Shown in pieces: positions 10,325 to 22,374 of a stretch of 64,000 bases of DNA (within the stretch, counting starts at the first letter, position 1; each line of letters opens with the position of its first letter). A model generated the notes under the pieces. The model searched no databases, was not told the origin of the DNA, and worked only from the letters and a program-made list of their open reading frames with translations. The DNA is from Membranipora membranacea (lineage: Eukaryota; Bryozoa; Gymnolaemata; Cheilostomatida; Membraniporidae), in NCBI GenBank assembly GCA_914767715.1, contig OU612066.1, forward strand, positions 3,413,001 through 3,477,000. Direction: 5' to 3'. Position numbers and translations under genes: made by a program.

Positions 10325-11972
10325 ACCTGGCAGGAAGCAAGAGATTACTGTGAGTCAGCCTATAATGGAGCTTTGTTCGGTTTTACCTCATCATCTGAGA
10401 ATTCAGACATTAGATCAGTTATAGGTTCACAAATATTTGGGTCGGGGGATATACGAATAAATACACATTTGTAAATCCAAACATCACAACTACTACAGAG
10501 GCTAATACTACAAACTCATCAGCTCTGAGTAATTGTACAATAGGCACTGACACAGAGGACTGCAACAGCAGCACCGTTGCTACAACTACAACAACAAGAG
10601 CTCCAGCATCTAATGGATTTCTGTTGGATCGCTATGCAACATGGAACTGGGCAGCAAGAGCGAACGGAACTGAATACTGTAAGTCCTCACTCGGGATTGG
10701 TATGAAGATAATTTGATTAATTGTCACTGACACAACATATTGAATAATGGAGAAGTAAGCTTCAGGTCCTTTTTGATTGGCCTTGAACCTCGTTTGATAC
10801 AAAATAGAGACAGACAGACTGCAGCATTGCATCTGGTAACATCAATTATCAAGACAAGCTGGACCTACACTCTAGTGTCAGTTATCTCGCATGTGTGTTT
10901 TTGTTTCAGATTTATCGAGATTCAGCACTTTTTTGGGATATAGGATTCCCTGAGGCTGCTACAGGTGCATGTGTGGCATGGCGTTACGGAGTACTCAGAG
11001 CTATTCCTTGCAGTACCAGGCTGAGTTTCATCTGTGAATGTAAGTACTACTCATAGACTTAATAAGAAACCTAGACAGGTCACCATATACAGCTGAAGAG
11101 AGGCACTTAATTGTTGGCAACGTAACGACATTGGAAGGTAAAGTAGCATTGATGGTATCATGGCTTTACTGTCCATAATCCAGTTTTTTTGTTCACAACT
11201 TCATCAATTTTGACCAGATTTTGAGTTTGAAAATTGCACCTTCTTATCAGCTTGATGTTAGTTTTCTTCTTCAAGAAATATTTTCGCCTCAAATTTGGAT
11301 CAAACTTTTTACGGCAAGCTGTCCAACCTGCTAAATCCGATCAAAATCAGCAAAGAAACCTGGTATACGAGCTGCAAGTCAATGATATCACCAATGCTAC
11401 TACACCTTCCAATGTCGTTACGTCACCCACAATTAAGTTTTCTTGAAGTTGGACTCATGTTCAGATTCACTTTCTCCCATTCTGGCAAGATTGATGGAGT
11501 GACAACATTCGAGCCCTTAATTTGATTAATTTCATATACAGTATAAGGTCCACTACCCTTCAATGACATTCAAGACCCTAAAAGTTTTGTTCCGCTTGAG
11601 CCAACAGCTTACGGTAGAGCAGTAGCATTGGATTGAAATGATAAGCCATGCACAATAAGTTGTTTGCACAATCTATAGGTATACAGAATTCTAACAAAAA
11701 TTAATATTCTACTCCTTATAGAACAGTTCCCCTCTGATTTGCCTAATCACTTGTCATTAATATGACCATTCAGGATCTTTGTTTTGCAGATACATGTGGG
11801 GGTACCATAAACAGTGCTGAAAGAACTACAATATCATCACCTGCATATCCAAGTTCTTACAGTAACAACGGGAGGTGTGATTGGGACGTGGATGTAGGGA
11901 AGGATGTGTCAAGGAAGAGCAGTCTTAGAGCTAACTGCGTTTTCAACTGAGAGCTGCTGCGATTATCTTTAT
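10325..11972 (+). pseudogene. Receptor paralogue A, N-terminal lectin and first CUB exons with frameshifts
   Basis: Three exons correspond to exons 2-4 of paralogue B: 10,325-10,678 (lectin, first part), 10,910-11,039 (lectin, last part, ending CSTRLSFICE) and 11,790-11,972 (first half of CUB1). Splice sites are good and positions match the paralogue, but the reading frame breaks in each exon. In the first, the frame starting TWQEARDYCE hits a TAA unless shifted near 10,435, after which it continues WVGGYTNKYTF and a Thr/Asn-rich loop. The second shifts at a run of T around 10,928. The third needs one base less near 11,895 to reach GRAVLELTAFSTESCCDYLY. Two of the breaks lie in or beside homopolymers, so assembly error is a real alternative to pseudogenisation. 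Confidence 0.65.
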
Positions 11973-12668
11973 GTAAGTGGAGATGAGTATGGCTGTATTG
12001 AAAAGACTTGTGTTACATGAAGTGATATTCCTAAAGTATGGTTAGCATCCGATACATTGTTTGGGACAGGCTGGTGCTTCTCTCACAGCTAATAGCACTC
12101 TTGTGGGTAGTTATGATGTAGAATGCTTTGTGCTCTGTTATATAATTATACTGAATAATGACACTAGTTTTTCGATTTATATTATAGAAATTGTTTGGGG
12201 TTGAATTTGACCCTTTTTTGAGCTGCCCTCACTACTTGGGAATGTTTAGCATGCATTGTAGGAAAAAAGTGTCGATTGGCTTTATTGTGAGCACTGGTAG
12301 ACCATTGGTAGAACATTGACTCACAGTGGCAGGCATATCAAATCTAAATCAAGAACAGCACTGCGATCTAAGTCACTTTTTCAGAGATTTTCGTAATTTA
12401 TAAAATGATTCAATGATTAAGTTTTCACCATTATTTTTAGTACACGTTTTTACTCATGTACATGAATCAATGTATCATAATATATTCAAATTTTGTATAC
12501 CCTTTGCATCTCCCATAATACTGTAAAGATGATCTTATATGCTCTCCAGAGTTTTGTTCAGTAATAAAGTTGATACATAACATACATAACATAACATAAT
12601 GTTCCACTCATAGAAACATAATTATTGAAAACTGACTATTACATACCATGCTTTTTATGTGTCTTCAG

Positions 12669-15600
12669 GTGTACGAAAGTAGAAGCTCCTCTAATTACCT
12701 GTACAGATTCTCGGGCTCAGCTGTCCCGGATAGAGTTATCAGCCCTTCGAACACACTCTACATCAGATTTGAGTCGGATGGTTCTGTTACAAACCCTGGA
12801 TTCACTGGATCTGTCAGAGGTCACATCGGTCCTCTGATCAACAATCTACAAGGTTATCATGGAATTGTGGCTACACAAGAATTCCCTGAGTTATACATGA
12901 ACAACGCTTCGACAGCATGGCAGCTCACTGTGTCTAGAGGAGCGATTACAATTATGTTCACTGAATTTGATATACAGCCACCAGGCAATATCACCTGTCA
13001 ATATGATAAATTAGAGGTACGCAACTCTTATATATGAGTTTTCTTTGGGTGAACAGTCTGCTCAGATCGTTACGCATCCTCAATGTGCTGCAATGAACAT
13101 CTGTATTTAGTAGAAATGCACAATGTCTGAGTATTTTATTTACTATTAGGTGAGACAGGATTCAGAAAATGGAACACTGTTGGGAATCTTCTGTGGCTCA
13201 ACTTTACCACCCAATATAACTAGTCCAACTGGCAGGTTGTTTCTCAACTCCACCACTGATGGCACTATTGTGCATTCTGGTTTCAGAGCGATATTTTATA
13301 GTGATGCAGGTAAGGAGAACGTTTTGTGTTTATTTCGATCACTCATTTCAATTAAGAAATATTCTACCCTTCGATTGTGTAGGATAAGGGGACAGGGTCG
13401 ATTCTTTTTGCCGGCTGTAATTTGATACCGACCATACTTAGGTGGCTTTTTTAATACATGAGCAAAAATAATGACTGAAACCAGTAGAAGAAATCCCAAC
13501 ATACCTCATTGTGAAAGAGCAGAAGCAAGGCACTCCAATGAAAAGCTCCATAGACTATGGCTTACACAATGTGGCTGAAACAGATTTACTACCCCATACA
13601 TGCAATTCAAAGTATCCTTGTTTGATCTTTGGTATGATCATTTATTCAAATATCCAATCATAATCTGGCCTCAACATTATCCAGCATCTATACCTTCTCA
13701 TATGAATTTTTATGATTTTAGCCCCATGTCTACATATACTAAACACTCACTCAGGAGAAATCTTCACCCCTGGCTATGATCAAGGGTTAGATTATGGATC
13801 ATACCTCCAGTGTGTGTGGTATATCGATGTAGATGAAGGTATCGCAAAACTCAACTTTGATTTCTGGGATGTGGACTACTCCTCCAGTTGCAGCCAGGAC
13901 AGATTAATGGTGAGTGTTTATATACTGGCTCTTACTAGTGGAACAGGTTAAAAACTCATAAAATATTCAGATAGAGCAGACGATTATAAATAATAGACAG
14001 AAAATATTTAAGTTCATATGAAATTCAAGTATCAATACGTGATGATGTGGAGTGTAAAATCTAACAAAAAAACAAACGATTTATCAACTGATGATAAATA
14101 TGAAAATAATGAAATATGAAATAATTGAAAACTGACTTGGTACATTTCATGTCTAGCTTAGTTGGTCTATATGTCTATATATATGATACTGTCCTACACA
14201 TGATTATATTGACTGATAGTAAATCTAGCGTTCTTATTCAGAAAAAAAATACACGTGTACAAGTGCGCTAAATCACATAAAAAAGAAAACTATGGCATTG
14301 ATGCCTTAAATTTTATATTTAAGTAGCAGAAAAAAATTCTAATTTACTGTCAATATGATCAATCTAACTACAAAAAGTCAAATGGAAATCAATAAATCCA
14401 CTGGTAGGTTGGATATGTAAGTCAGGCATTGAATAAATTTTCACCATTGAGCTAGTAGCGTTGGTTAATTTGAACATTTATTACATCAACTTTGTGAGAA
14501 TTTAAAAGTATAAATTCCTTGTGACATTTTAGTTTGTGGCCTCTTGTAATTGATTTCAGTCTGTAGTCCGAGGTGCAGAATCTAATAAAAAAAAATTTCA
14601 AATATGATACTGTAGATCTATGATGGAAGTCAGAGCAATGTTACTAGCATAGGTTCGAGTAGTTATTATTGCGGATCGACCAGGCCTTACAGAGTGAATG
14701 CCTTACCACGTTACGCTACAGTGTACTTCAGATCTAATGGATATGTCAATGATCGAGGATTCCATGCAAAGTTCAGAAGCTCAGGTTTGTGTAAATGATA
14801 ATGAATATATGCAATACATGTACACATCGATATGAATTCATGAATAAGTGGAGAAATAATATCAGTATATAACTTTGTGTCAGTAATTGGATCTAGCCAA
14901 AATTCTGGCAGCTTTAACGTTATGCATTGACTGATGTCCCAGTAACGAGCTTTAAAAACTCAGGCAAACTACATGACAAATGTTTACAAGGGGTCGGCTG
15001 TAGCATTACTGAACTTTTGGACCAATCAAAGATGAAAAATTGTTTCCAGCAATGATACATAAATAACCACATGCTTGTTCAGGGCTTGATATGTTCCTCT
15101 TATCCATGAATATATAACAGTGTGCATGTACAATTTTTAGTGAAAGACAATTATGGAAATTCACTGAACTCTTTGTCATTAATTCAAAAGATACTAAATA
15201 AATTGAGGCTGTTGGTCTTGTTAGAAACCACAATTTTCCTCCAGTTTTTATACCTGACTCTGAGATTTTTGGCCTGTGCAAACTAACCTCCAATTTTTTA
15301 TTTATTCTGAGTAGGTGTTTTTTCTCTCCATGGGCGTCAGAAGGATTTACCAAGGGGTGCTCCTTTTAGCTGTGGAGTAGTTACTGGCATGTGTAAGCGG
15401 GGAGGGTGTGGAAGGGGCGCTTGGGCGCCCTCCTGCCGACGGAAATTTTTTGAAATTCGAGACCCAAAAAGAGACATTCTGGTACATACTAGCCAACTTT
15501 TATGGATGAGCAACACCAAGCATGATACCAAAAAAATTTAACAGCAACAGCCTCTTGCCCGAGCCCCGATTGAAAGTTCTAGCGATAAAAGAAAACATTG

Positions 15601-18600
15601 AGTTCCAATTGTTAAAAAATAAAAAAATTTAAACCTCCCAAGGGGTGCTCACTTGAGCACCCTGAGCACCCCTTCTGACACCCATGTTTCTCTCACACTA
15701 ACTTTTACTGTCTGCTGTAGTTCGAAGCTCTGAGACCGTCCGTAAAGCTTTAGGAAACATCACCTCCCCAGATTATCCTAGTAATTATGAATCGCTAACC
15801 AACTGCACCTGGCTTATAGATGTACTTAGTGGAAACGCAACTCTCAAGCTCAGTGTTTTCGACTTTCAAACAAGCCTTTTTGGTGGTGTGTGTGACGAGG
15901 ACCGATTTGAGGTATGTTAGCTAACCTAAAGAGGTCTCAAACTGGCCTCGGGATATGCATACTTAAATCATTCATTGATTGACTCCGGCCTCTTCACAGA
16001 TAAAAAACTTGTATTCTGAATCTTGAATATCGAAAGAATTTCATCTAAATTTTCTCAGGTTTATGATGGCAACAGCACAAATGCTCCCCAAGTTGCAGGT
16101 TCACCTTTTTGTGGTTCTAGTATACCTGGTACCATAGTAGGTACCAGTCAATACCTCTTCATAAGAATGTCTACTGATGGTATCAGCAATGGTCGTGGAT
16201 TCGTCGCAGATTTTTGGAGCTCAGGTGTGTTGAATATCACATAGCTCAATTTTTTTTAACATTTTCAAAGAATGTTGTAAGAAAAACACATTTTAATCAA
16301 GGAAAATGTTTACAAAATCTGTTGAAATCTCTCACTGCACATTGTTGATTAAGAAAACACAATGTTCAGTCACTAAGGATGGGGTGTGCTACTTTTCTCT
16401 CAGTTGGCAGTTTGTTTGCAGGTGAGATCATACCTGGTGGTTCAAGTTTCCCCAGTAGTCAGTAGACGATGTTCAACACTTGCACGGTGAAGACAGGCGC
16501 TCCAATCAACTGAGCAACCTCTTACTCCTCCTGCATCTTCGGATCAGCAACATTGTGACTGGGAACTATCTTGTTTGAATATGACTGATAACCATTTCAG
16601 ACTAGCTCTACTTCACTCCCAGATCTGACAATAAATATATATTACATGTTTTGAATGGCTGGGTTGAAAAATATTTTCATCATGAATATTTCAGAGTACA
16701 GATGTCACATGTTTGGTGCCGGAGTGCTGGCATTTGAATATAAAGGTAAATGTTACGGCTTCTTCAGAGAGACTAAGACATGGAATACTGCTCGGTCGCT
16801 GTGTGAAGCTAAAAACACATCACTTCTCTACCTCGAAGACAGAGAGGAGTTTGATGCTGTGAGTAGATATGTCTATAATAGTTATTCTGGGAATATATGG
16901 ACAGCAGCATACAGGAGGACTTCATCATCTCCCAGCTGGTACTGGAGCACTTTGAATGGGGGTAAGCTTCATCTGAAACATACATTGAATCATTATGACC
17001 TTGGACCTGCTTCAACTAGAATTGTCATTATCTTGCTGTTAACTGATACATTATGCACAACTCACACAGATTGCATAGAAAATAAAGATAATTGATTTGT
17101 GTGCTGCTCCTTTGCAAAACGCAAAGTAAGTTTTTCAGTGGATCAGTTAAATGTGCAAAGATGAGACGATATGTCAACAGACATGAATTTAGTTGCTCTT
17201 AGGCGTCGTGACCTATGTAAAATTAATAGGTCACAATAATATAATAGAATAGATCAATGACATACGACAATAATCATTTATGGTAACAATTATGACAATA
17301 AAGGCAAACTGATGAGTGAAAGGATGCCTGATGGTAAAATTAATCTATGACTGCAATGCAACCTATAGGAATCTGTAATAATATTGTTTATTTGAAATTA
17401 TTCTCATATGTCTTTCTGTAAGTTTTTTTAATCAATTTAATTTTACAATTTTGGATCTTTAAGATCAACAGTACCACCAGAGAACTGGTAGAGACAATAT
17501 GTGGGCAGTCGGGGAGCCTGATGAAGATGACAGACATGCGATGATGACCAGCAATGGTTTATCTGCTACATCATTTGACAATTCTTACATTGCCTTTGTC
17601 TGTAAAGGTAAGTTTTGCCTACAGTTATTGTCAGTATATTATCATTGCTAGACATATCAAATCAGGAAAATATTTTCACAAATTGCAGCAAGACAAACTA
17701 AATGCTAATGCTGATGTTCAAGTACGATCACAAGATTTCTGAAGTTATTTGTTAATTCTGATGAGAAGTCATTGCCAAAATTGGTGTTCAAAATGTGGTA
17801 AGAAAATGAAACTTTTGTTTGCGACTATTGGCATGACCCGCTAGAGATTAACCATCCCAACTTTCTCTCCAAAAAGAACTGTGCCCTGTGCCTTCATAAT
17901 AAATTACAATAATTACCATTTTTCTTTTTCTTGTCCTCAACAACTTGTCTGTAACCAAACATTTCAGCTATCGCTTTGAGCTCAATCAAATCCGGTTAAG
18001 AGTTTATGTAGTGGCTTTTCCTATGTCTTATCTTTTCAGAGACACCCTTTACAAACTCCACTCCAACTGCAGGACCACCCAAGTCTGGTTGCTCTCCTCC
18101 TCCACATATACAGTATGGTGGATATACCCCTCAACAGGAGCATTACAATGACAGTGCTGAGGTGACCTTCACCTGTAACACTAACTATGAACATCTCAGT
18201 ACAAATAAACTAACGTGTAACAACAGAAGATGGACTCCGCTGATGCCGGTTTGTCAAGGTAGGAGTTTCACCCACTCAAACTGGGGTAGTCAAACTAAAT
18301 ATGGAATGGGTATGGCTATGATAAAATGTATGAGCTCTGCATTGCCACTCGAACTAAAAAGGCATAACTTATCATTGAAGAGCAACAAATGAAACAAAAT
18401 AAATTCAAATGCTGCACCTGCAGACGAACTTTTGTAATAAATGATTGTTTATAAATCTCGCAATATAGAAGTATACCCGGAGGCTGCTGGAACCCAAGCA
18501 GAGGTGTGTAAGCCCCCAACAGCTATCAGTCATGGATATTTTGTCCCTCAATCTTCTTCTTACCCTAATGGCTCTGTGGTTGTCGATATATGCAATGGAG

Positions 18601-19413
18601 GATACACCATAGCAGGTGATAGAGACAGTCTGACTTGTATCATAGGACATTGGCAGGGGACGAGCCCATATTGTCTGCAAAGTAAGTTTGCCCTTTCTAG
18701 ATTTGTTAACTTCAAGTGAACCATCAGTTCTCACTAGAAGTGTAAATCTCAAACCATCCTCGGCTACACTCTCCATGTTTCAATTATAGATGGTCTTTCT
18801 ATATAAATAAAAAATAGGTAAAAATTGTACCAGAGTTAACCTGAACTTCTAGCTTGGTGTATGTCCTGCCTGTCAAGCCATTTATTCATTGATGTGCCGA
18901 TGGTTGGTTACTTCAGAATAGTGTCAGCAATCAGCATATAGTATACACCAGCAACAAGAGAGAGAAAAAACAGAGCAAGAAGTATCATTTTATCAACATT
19001 TCTGTGATCAGATAATTTTGACATCGGTAGCTTTAGTGTTCCACTATTGGATAGAGAACTATATAAATATATCTAAACTATAGGTATTATAACAGTCGGC
19101 ATCTCATCGGCGTACAATTAATGAAATCATAGCTGACTTAGCATCTTAATAGTCAGTATGATGCTACATGTGCATGGTTATTGTAGATACAGGACATGCC
19201 TCAAATTTAGACTGCAGAATACCTCCAGGTGTACAGTTTGGAAGTTATTTCCCCCGTAAAGCTAGTTATGAGAACGGAAGTAAGATTACGGTGACATGTG
19301 ATGAAGGGTATGACTTTCTCTCCCAGGATAACACTGAGATGACATGCAATGAGGGCCATTGGCAAGGAAGCTTTCCTGCTTGTGTCCACGAAGCTTTGCT
19401 TCCTCCACAATAA
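12669..19413 (+). CDS. Receptor paralogue A: CUB-lectin-Sushi protein without membrane anchor
   Basis: Eleven exons in one continuous frame (763 aa): 12669-13016, 13150-13309, 13722-13909, 14616-14784, 15721-15911, 16059-16224, 16695-16961, 17464-17607, 18040-18258, 18469-18681, 19187-19413. They encode the second half of CUB1, CUB2-CUB4, a C-type lectin domain (16,695-17,607) and three Sushi/CCP domains, one per exon. CUB halves join at phase-0 introns and whole domains at phase-1 introns, the same plan as paralogue B, except that one exon (12669-13016) covers what B splits in two. After CCP3 (...GHWQGSFPACV) the frame reads HEALLPPQ and stops (TAA 19411), where B has a donor; no acidic linker or TM exon follows. 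An AATAAA lies at 19465. CUB and CCP modules mediate extracellular protein binding; the ligand is unknown. It continues from the frameshifted exons upstream, so it may be a secreted variant or a decaying gene. Confidence 0.8.
15329..15686. mobile_element. hAT-type non-autonomous element (MITE) with 8-bp TSD
   Basis: A 358-bp element in a paralogue A intron. Its ends are CATGGGCGTCAGAAGG and the inverted CCTTCTGACACCCATG. Subterminal GGGGTGCTC motifs also occur at both ends. It is flanked by the perfect 8-bp direct repeat TTTCTCTC (15321-15328 and 15687-15694). An 8-bp duplication and CA..GCGTCAGAAG-like termini fit the hAT superfamily. No coding capacity. Confidence 0.85.
16385..16455 (+). 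mobile_element. tRNA-like SINE head or tRNA pseudogene
   Basis: An A-box-like CTCTCAGTTGGCAG and a B box GGTTCAAGTTTCC are spaced as in tRNA genes, with an anticodon-arm-like segment between. It lies in the intron before the lectin exon of paralogue A. Acceptor-stem pairing is poor, so a functional tRNA is unlikely. Confidence 0.5.
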
Positions 19414-19470
19414 TAAGCCAGGACTTTACTCAAATTACGAGCTCAGAACTTCATGACAGATTTGAATAAA

Positions 19471-22374
19471 TGACAGGTAAATGAGCCATATTTCAAGCTA
19501 TAACTTCTCATCATATAGTAAACCTACGTCACAAATGATGCCAACCTTTGTTATCCAAAGCAATAATATAAACCAATATGACGTCATTCTAAACCCTCAG
19601 AATGTAAATACGGATAAAATATTAGATTCTTTTTTTTCGTTAATCAATCTATTTGTAAATATCCAGCATTACCCCAGTTTTGAATTTTTTTTTAATTCTT
19701 TGCATTATTAACATTACTCAAAATGTTTACCATAATACAGTATTGATGGTTCATTTTCCTCAACATTCATTTCCTTTACCGGTCATGCAGAAGAAGGTAA
19801 ATAGATCTGTTCAATGCTTATTTTGTTAAAATGGTAAGTTAATTTCTTTGTAAGGACCAAGCTTGATCACTTTTGTACAGTAAAGTCACTTGCATGTTAT
19901 AAATGTTTTACCTTCTTTCATTATGCCAAAAATGATCAATATTGTTTGTATATTATGATCGTAAAATAAAGTTCAATCAAACTTTTTATCAGTATCATAA
20001 TTCAGTAAAAGATAGCAGCTGCTCCCAGCTAGCATTATCATATAAGCAGGGAGGGCCAGGGAGCGTGATGTGAGCAGGTAGTGCCTGGTGTGAGGCTGCC
20101 TTATCTAGTTCATGGTTGTCTTACCATGTCTCCAGAGAGGACAACTCCGAGTCAAACATTGCTTTCAGCAGGCTTTTAAACAGCCTGCTACCAAAAACAA
20201 ATGTGGAAAAAATAATAATAAGCTGGCAAGCTGTAGTTTTTCAAGGTCTTGAAGTCAACAAGTATCAACACAGGACATAATCAGGAGGTAATCTAAGATG
20301 ATCAAATTGAATAATGCCATATATAGACAGTCGACAGAAACAGAAAGATTCATTATTAATATTACATACATTTTTTATTTGGCAGACAATATCATTTGCC
20401 TGGCCAGGCTGCAAGGGGTGGGTGGGGGATACCCAATAAACCCAACCACCCACGACATCCTGCCCAGACTACAATATCATCCTAGTTGGATGTTTTTTAT
20501 AACATGGCAAAGACATCAAATTACATCACTTTTTAGCACTTAGGCAAAACATAGGACTGACAGAATATGATCACTTCTCACATGATCTATTTACGATCTT
20601 TCATCACAGATACGAATGTGTGTAGCTGCATCAGTACCCTCATTGATGTAAAATTTAAAGCTGACATATATTTGACGTAAACATCTCATCGGATGTTCAA
20701 CGTTATCATGTTTTGTTGCGAGTGCATAAAACAAATAACAACAATTTGCACTCAATTAAATCGTGAAATGAAACAATTTTCACTGGTAACAAGATTAACT
20801 GGGGTGAGATAAGTTTCCCTACAGAAGTGAATCGTTTCTAATTTTTCCTTATTCCCTTGTTATGGTACTAAGCAGTGCTGTACAGTGAACTTTGGTCTGG
20901 AAGCCATGATATAATCACCAGTACTTTGTGTCTCTAGGCACACACCCCCTTTTTGCTGAAATCCTTTTCCAATCTTTATTGTGATTTAAATGTAATGAAG
21001 TTCATCTTTCAAAATAGTTGATCATATATTGCCATTTTAATTTCATAAACACAAGTTTTGACATAATATCCTTTTCACACAATTACTTATCATGCCAAGC
21101 GGTGACATGAGACATGTTGGAACCAGTCAGTCATGTCACCACACGATCTGGGAAACTAATCCAAATTCAAAATTTTAATAAAACTTCTGCCCCTGCCCTA
21201 ATCTTTACATCATGTCAACATTCAATGGTAGTCTGGAGATGTGATAAACTAGACACTGGTTTATTTTGCTGTGTAAGACCTATTAGTGGGTAGGGGGAGG
21301 CTATGATTACATAGCTTGGTTAAACTCTGCACTCTGCTGATACATTATTTGTACTTCTGTGTGGTCAAATATTTGTTAAGAGGTTAACCCTTACACACTG
21401 TATATACCCATACAGTATTTAACATACCCTTAGATGTCAATAGCTGAGTAGAATGAGCAGCTGGTCAATTATTTCATACTGTGTTTGCTTTTTGTCAATT
21501 TGTGGTGTTATGCTGTTAGCCGCAATACATCAGAGTAGTGTAGTATTCCAATCTCAACATGGTACAACCTCCACTTGACTTTATCAAATGCACACATGAG
21601 ACCACAATATAACGTCACTATCTATCCCGTTTCTATCACATGTATAACCCCGAGGCTTGGCGGCAATGACCCTCGAGTAAGAATAACAGGGCTGATGTAA
21701 ATATATCCTTGTTTTCCACGCCTACAATCACTCATGAGACCTGCAGAAGAATCTGATTTATTTTCTATAAGATCATATCAAGGAGTACAATCACTATGTT
21801 TCCAAGCTCCGTACAAATGCGCATATACACGATTTTAGCCCTTTTTCTCGGCACATGGAAACGATTAAGCTATTCAATTTCAATTTCAGTAGGTTGTTCG
21901 CATTCACAAACCGAATTTGTTCGGATCCTATTGTTATTGTATTGTGTTTTGATTACATAACAAGCCAAATCCATTGGATAGGATGCAAATGATCATTCGA
22001 CCCATGGAAACATAGTGTTTTACTCCTTAGTCCTTGATCATATCTAGGCGAATCAATTGATAGTCTTTTATGGCCATCAGCATAATACAATACATACATA
22101 CAATACATATATAATACATAACACAATGGGATATAGCAGCCATTATTGTTTTTATACAATGGCTGATTTTAAACAATTTTCTGATTGATTCAGTGATCAT
22201 CTCTGATCGCTGCTTTTTCTATCAACAACATTATTAGTGTTGCAGCGCATCACACAAATTAAGTGTGGTCATATATAATGACAACTATTCATAATAATGC
22301 ATTACAATAATTTATAAATTTGACAGAGGCTGGTCAAAGACTGACACTTGTTGTTGAGACGTGCATCAGACAGT
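19471..22374. other. Intergenic spacer between paralogues A and B
   Basis: No exon of the receptor family and no other gene is supported. Small AT-rich repeats are present (CATA/ATAC repeats near 22,080-22,125) and a weak GTGGGTGG/CCACCCAC hairpin near 20,420-20,450. The promoter of paralogue B should lie at the right end, but no TATA box or initiator stands out. Confidence 0.5.

Noticed and set aside
16385-16455. Genuine tRNA gene
   Set aside because: A and B boxes are visible but the acceptor and anticodon stems do not pair convincingly; a SINE head or pseudogene is more likely.
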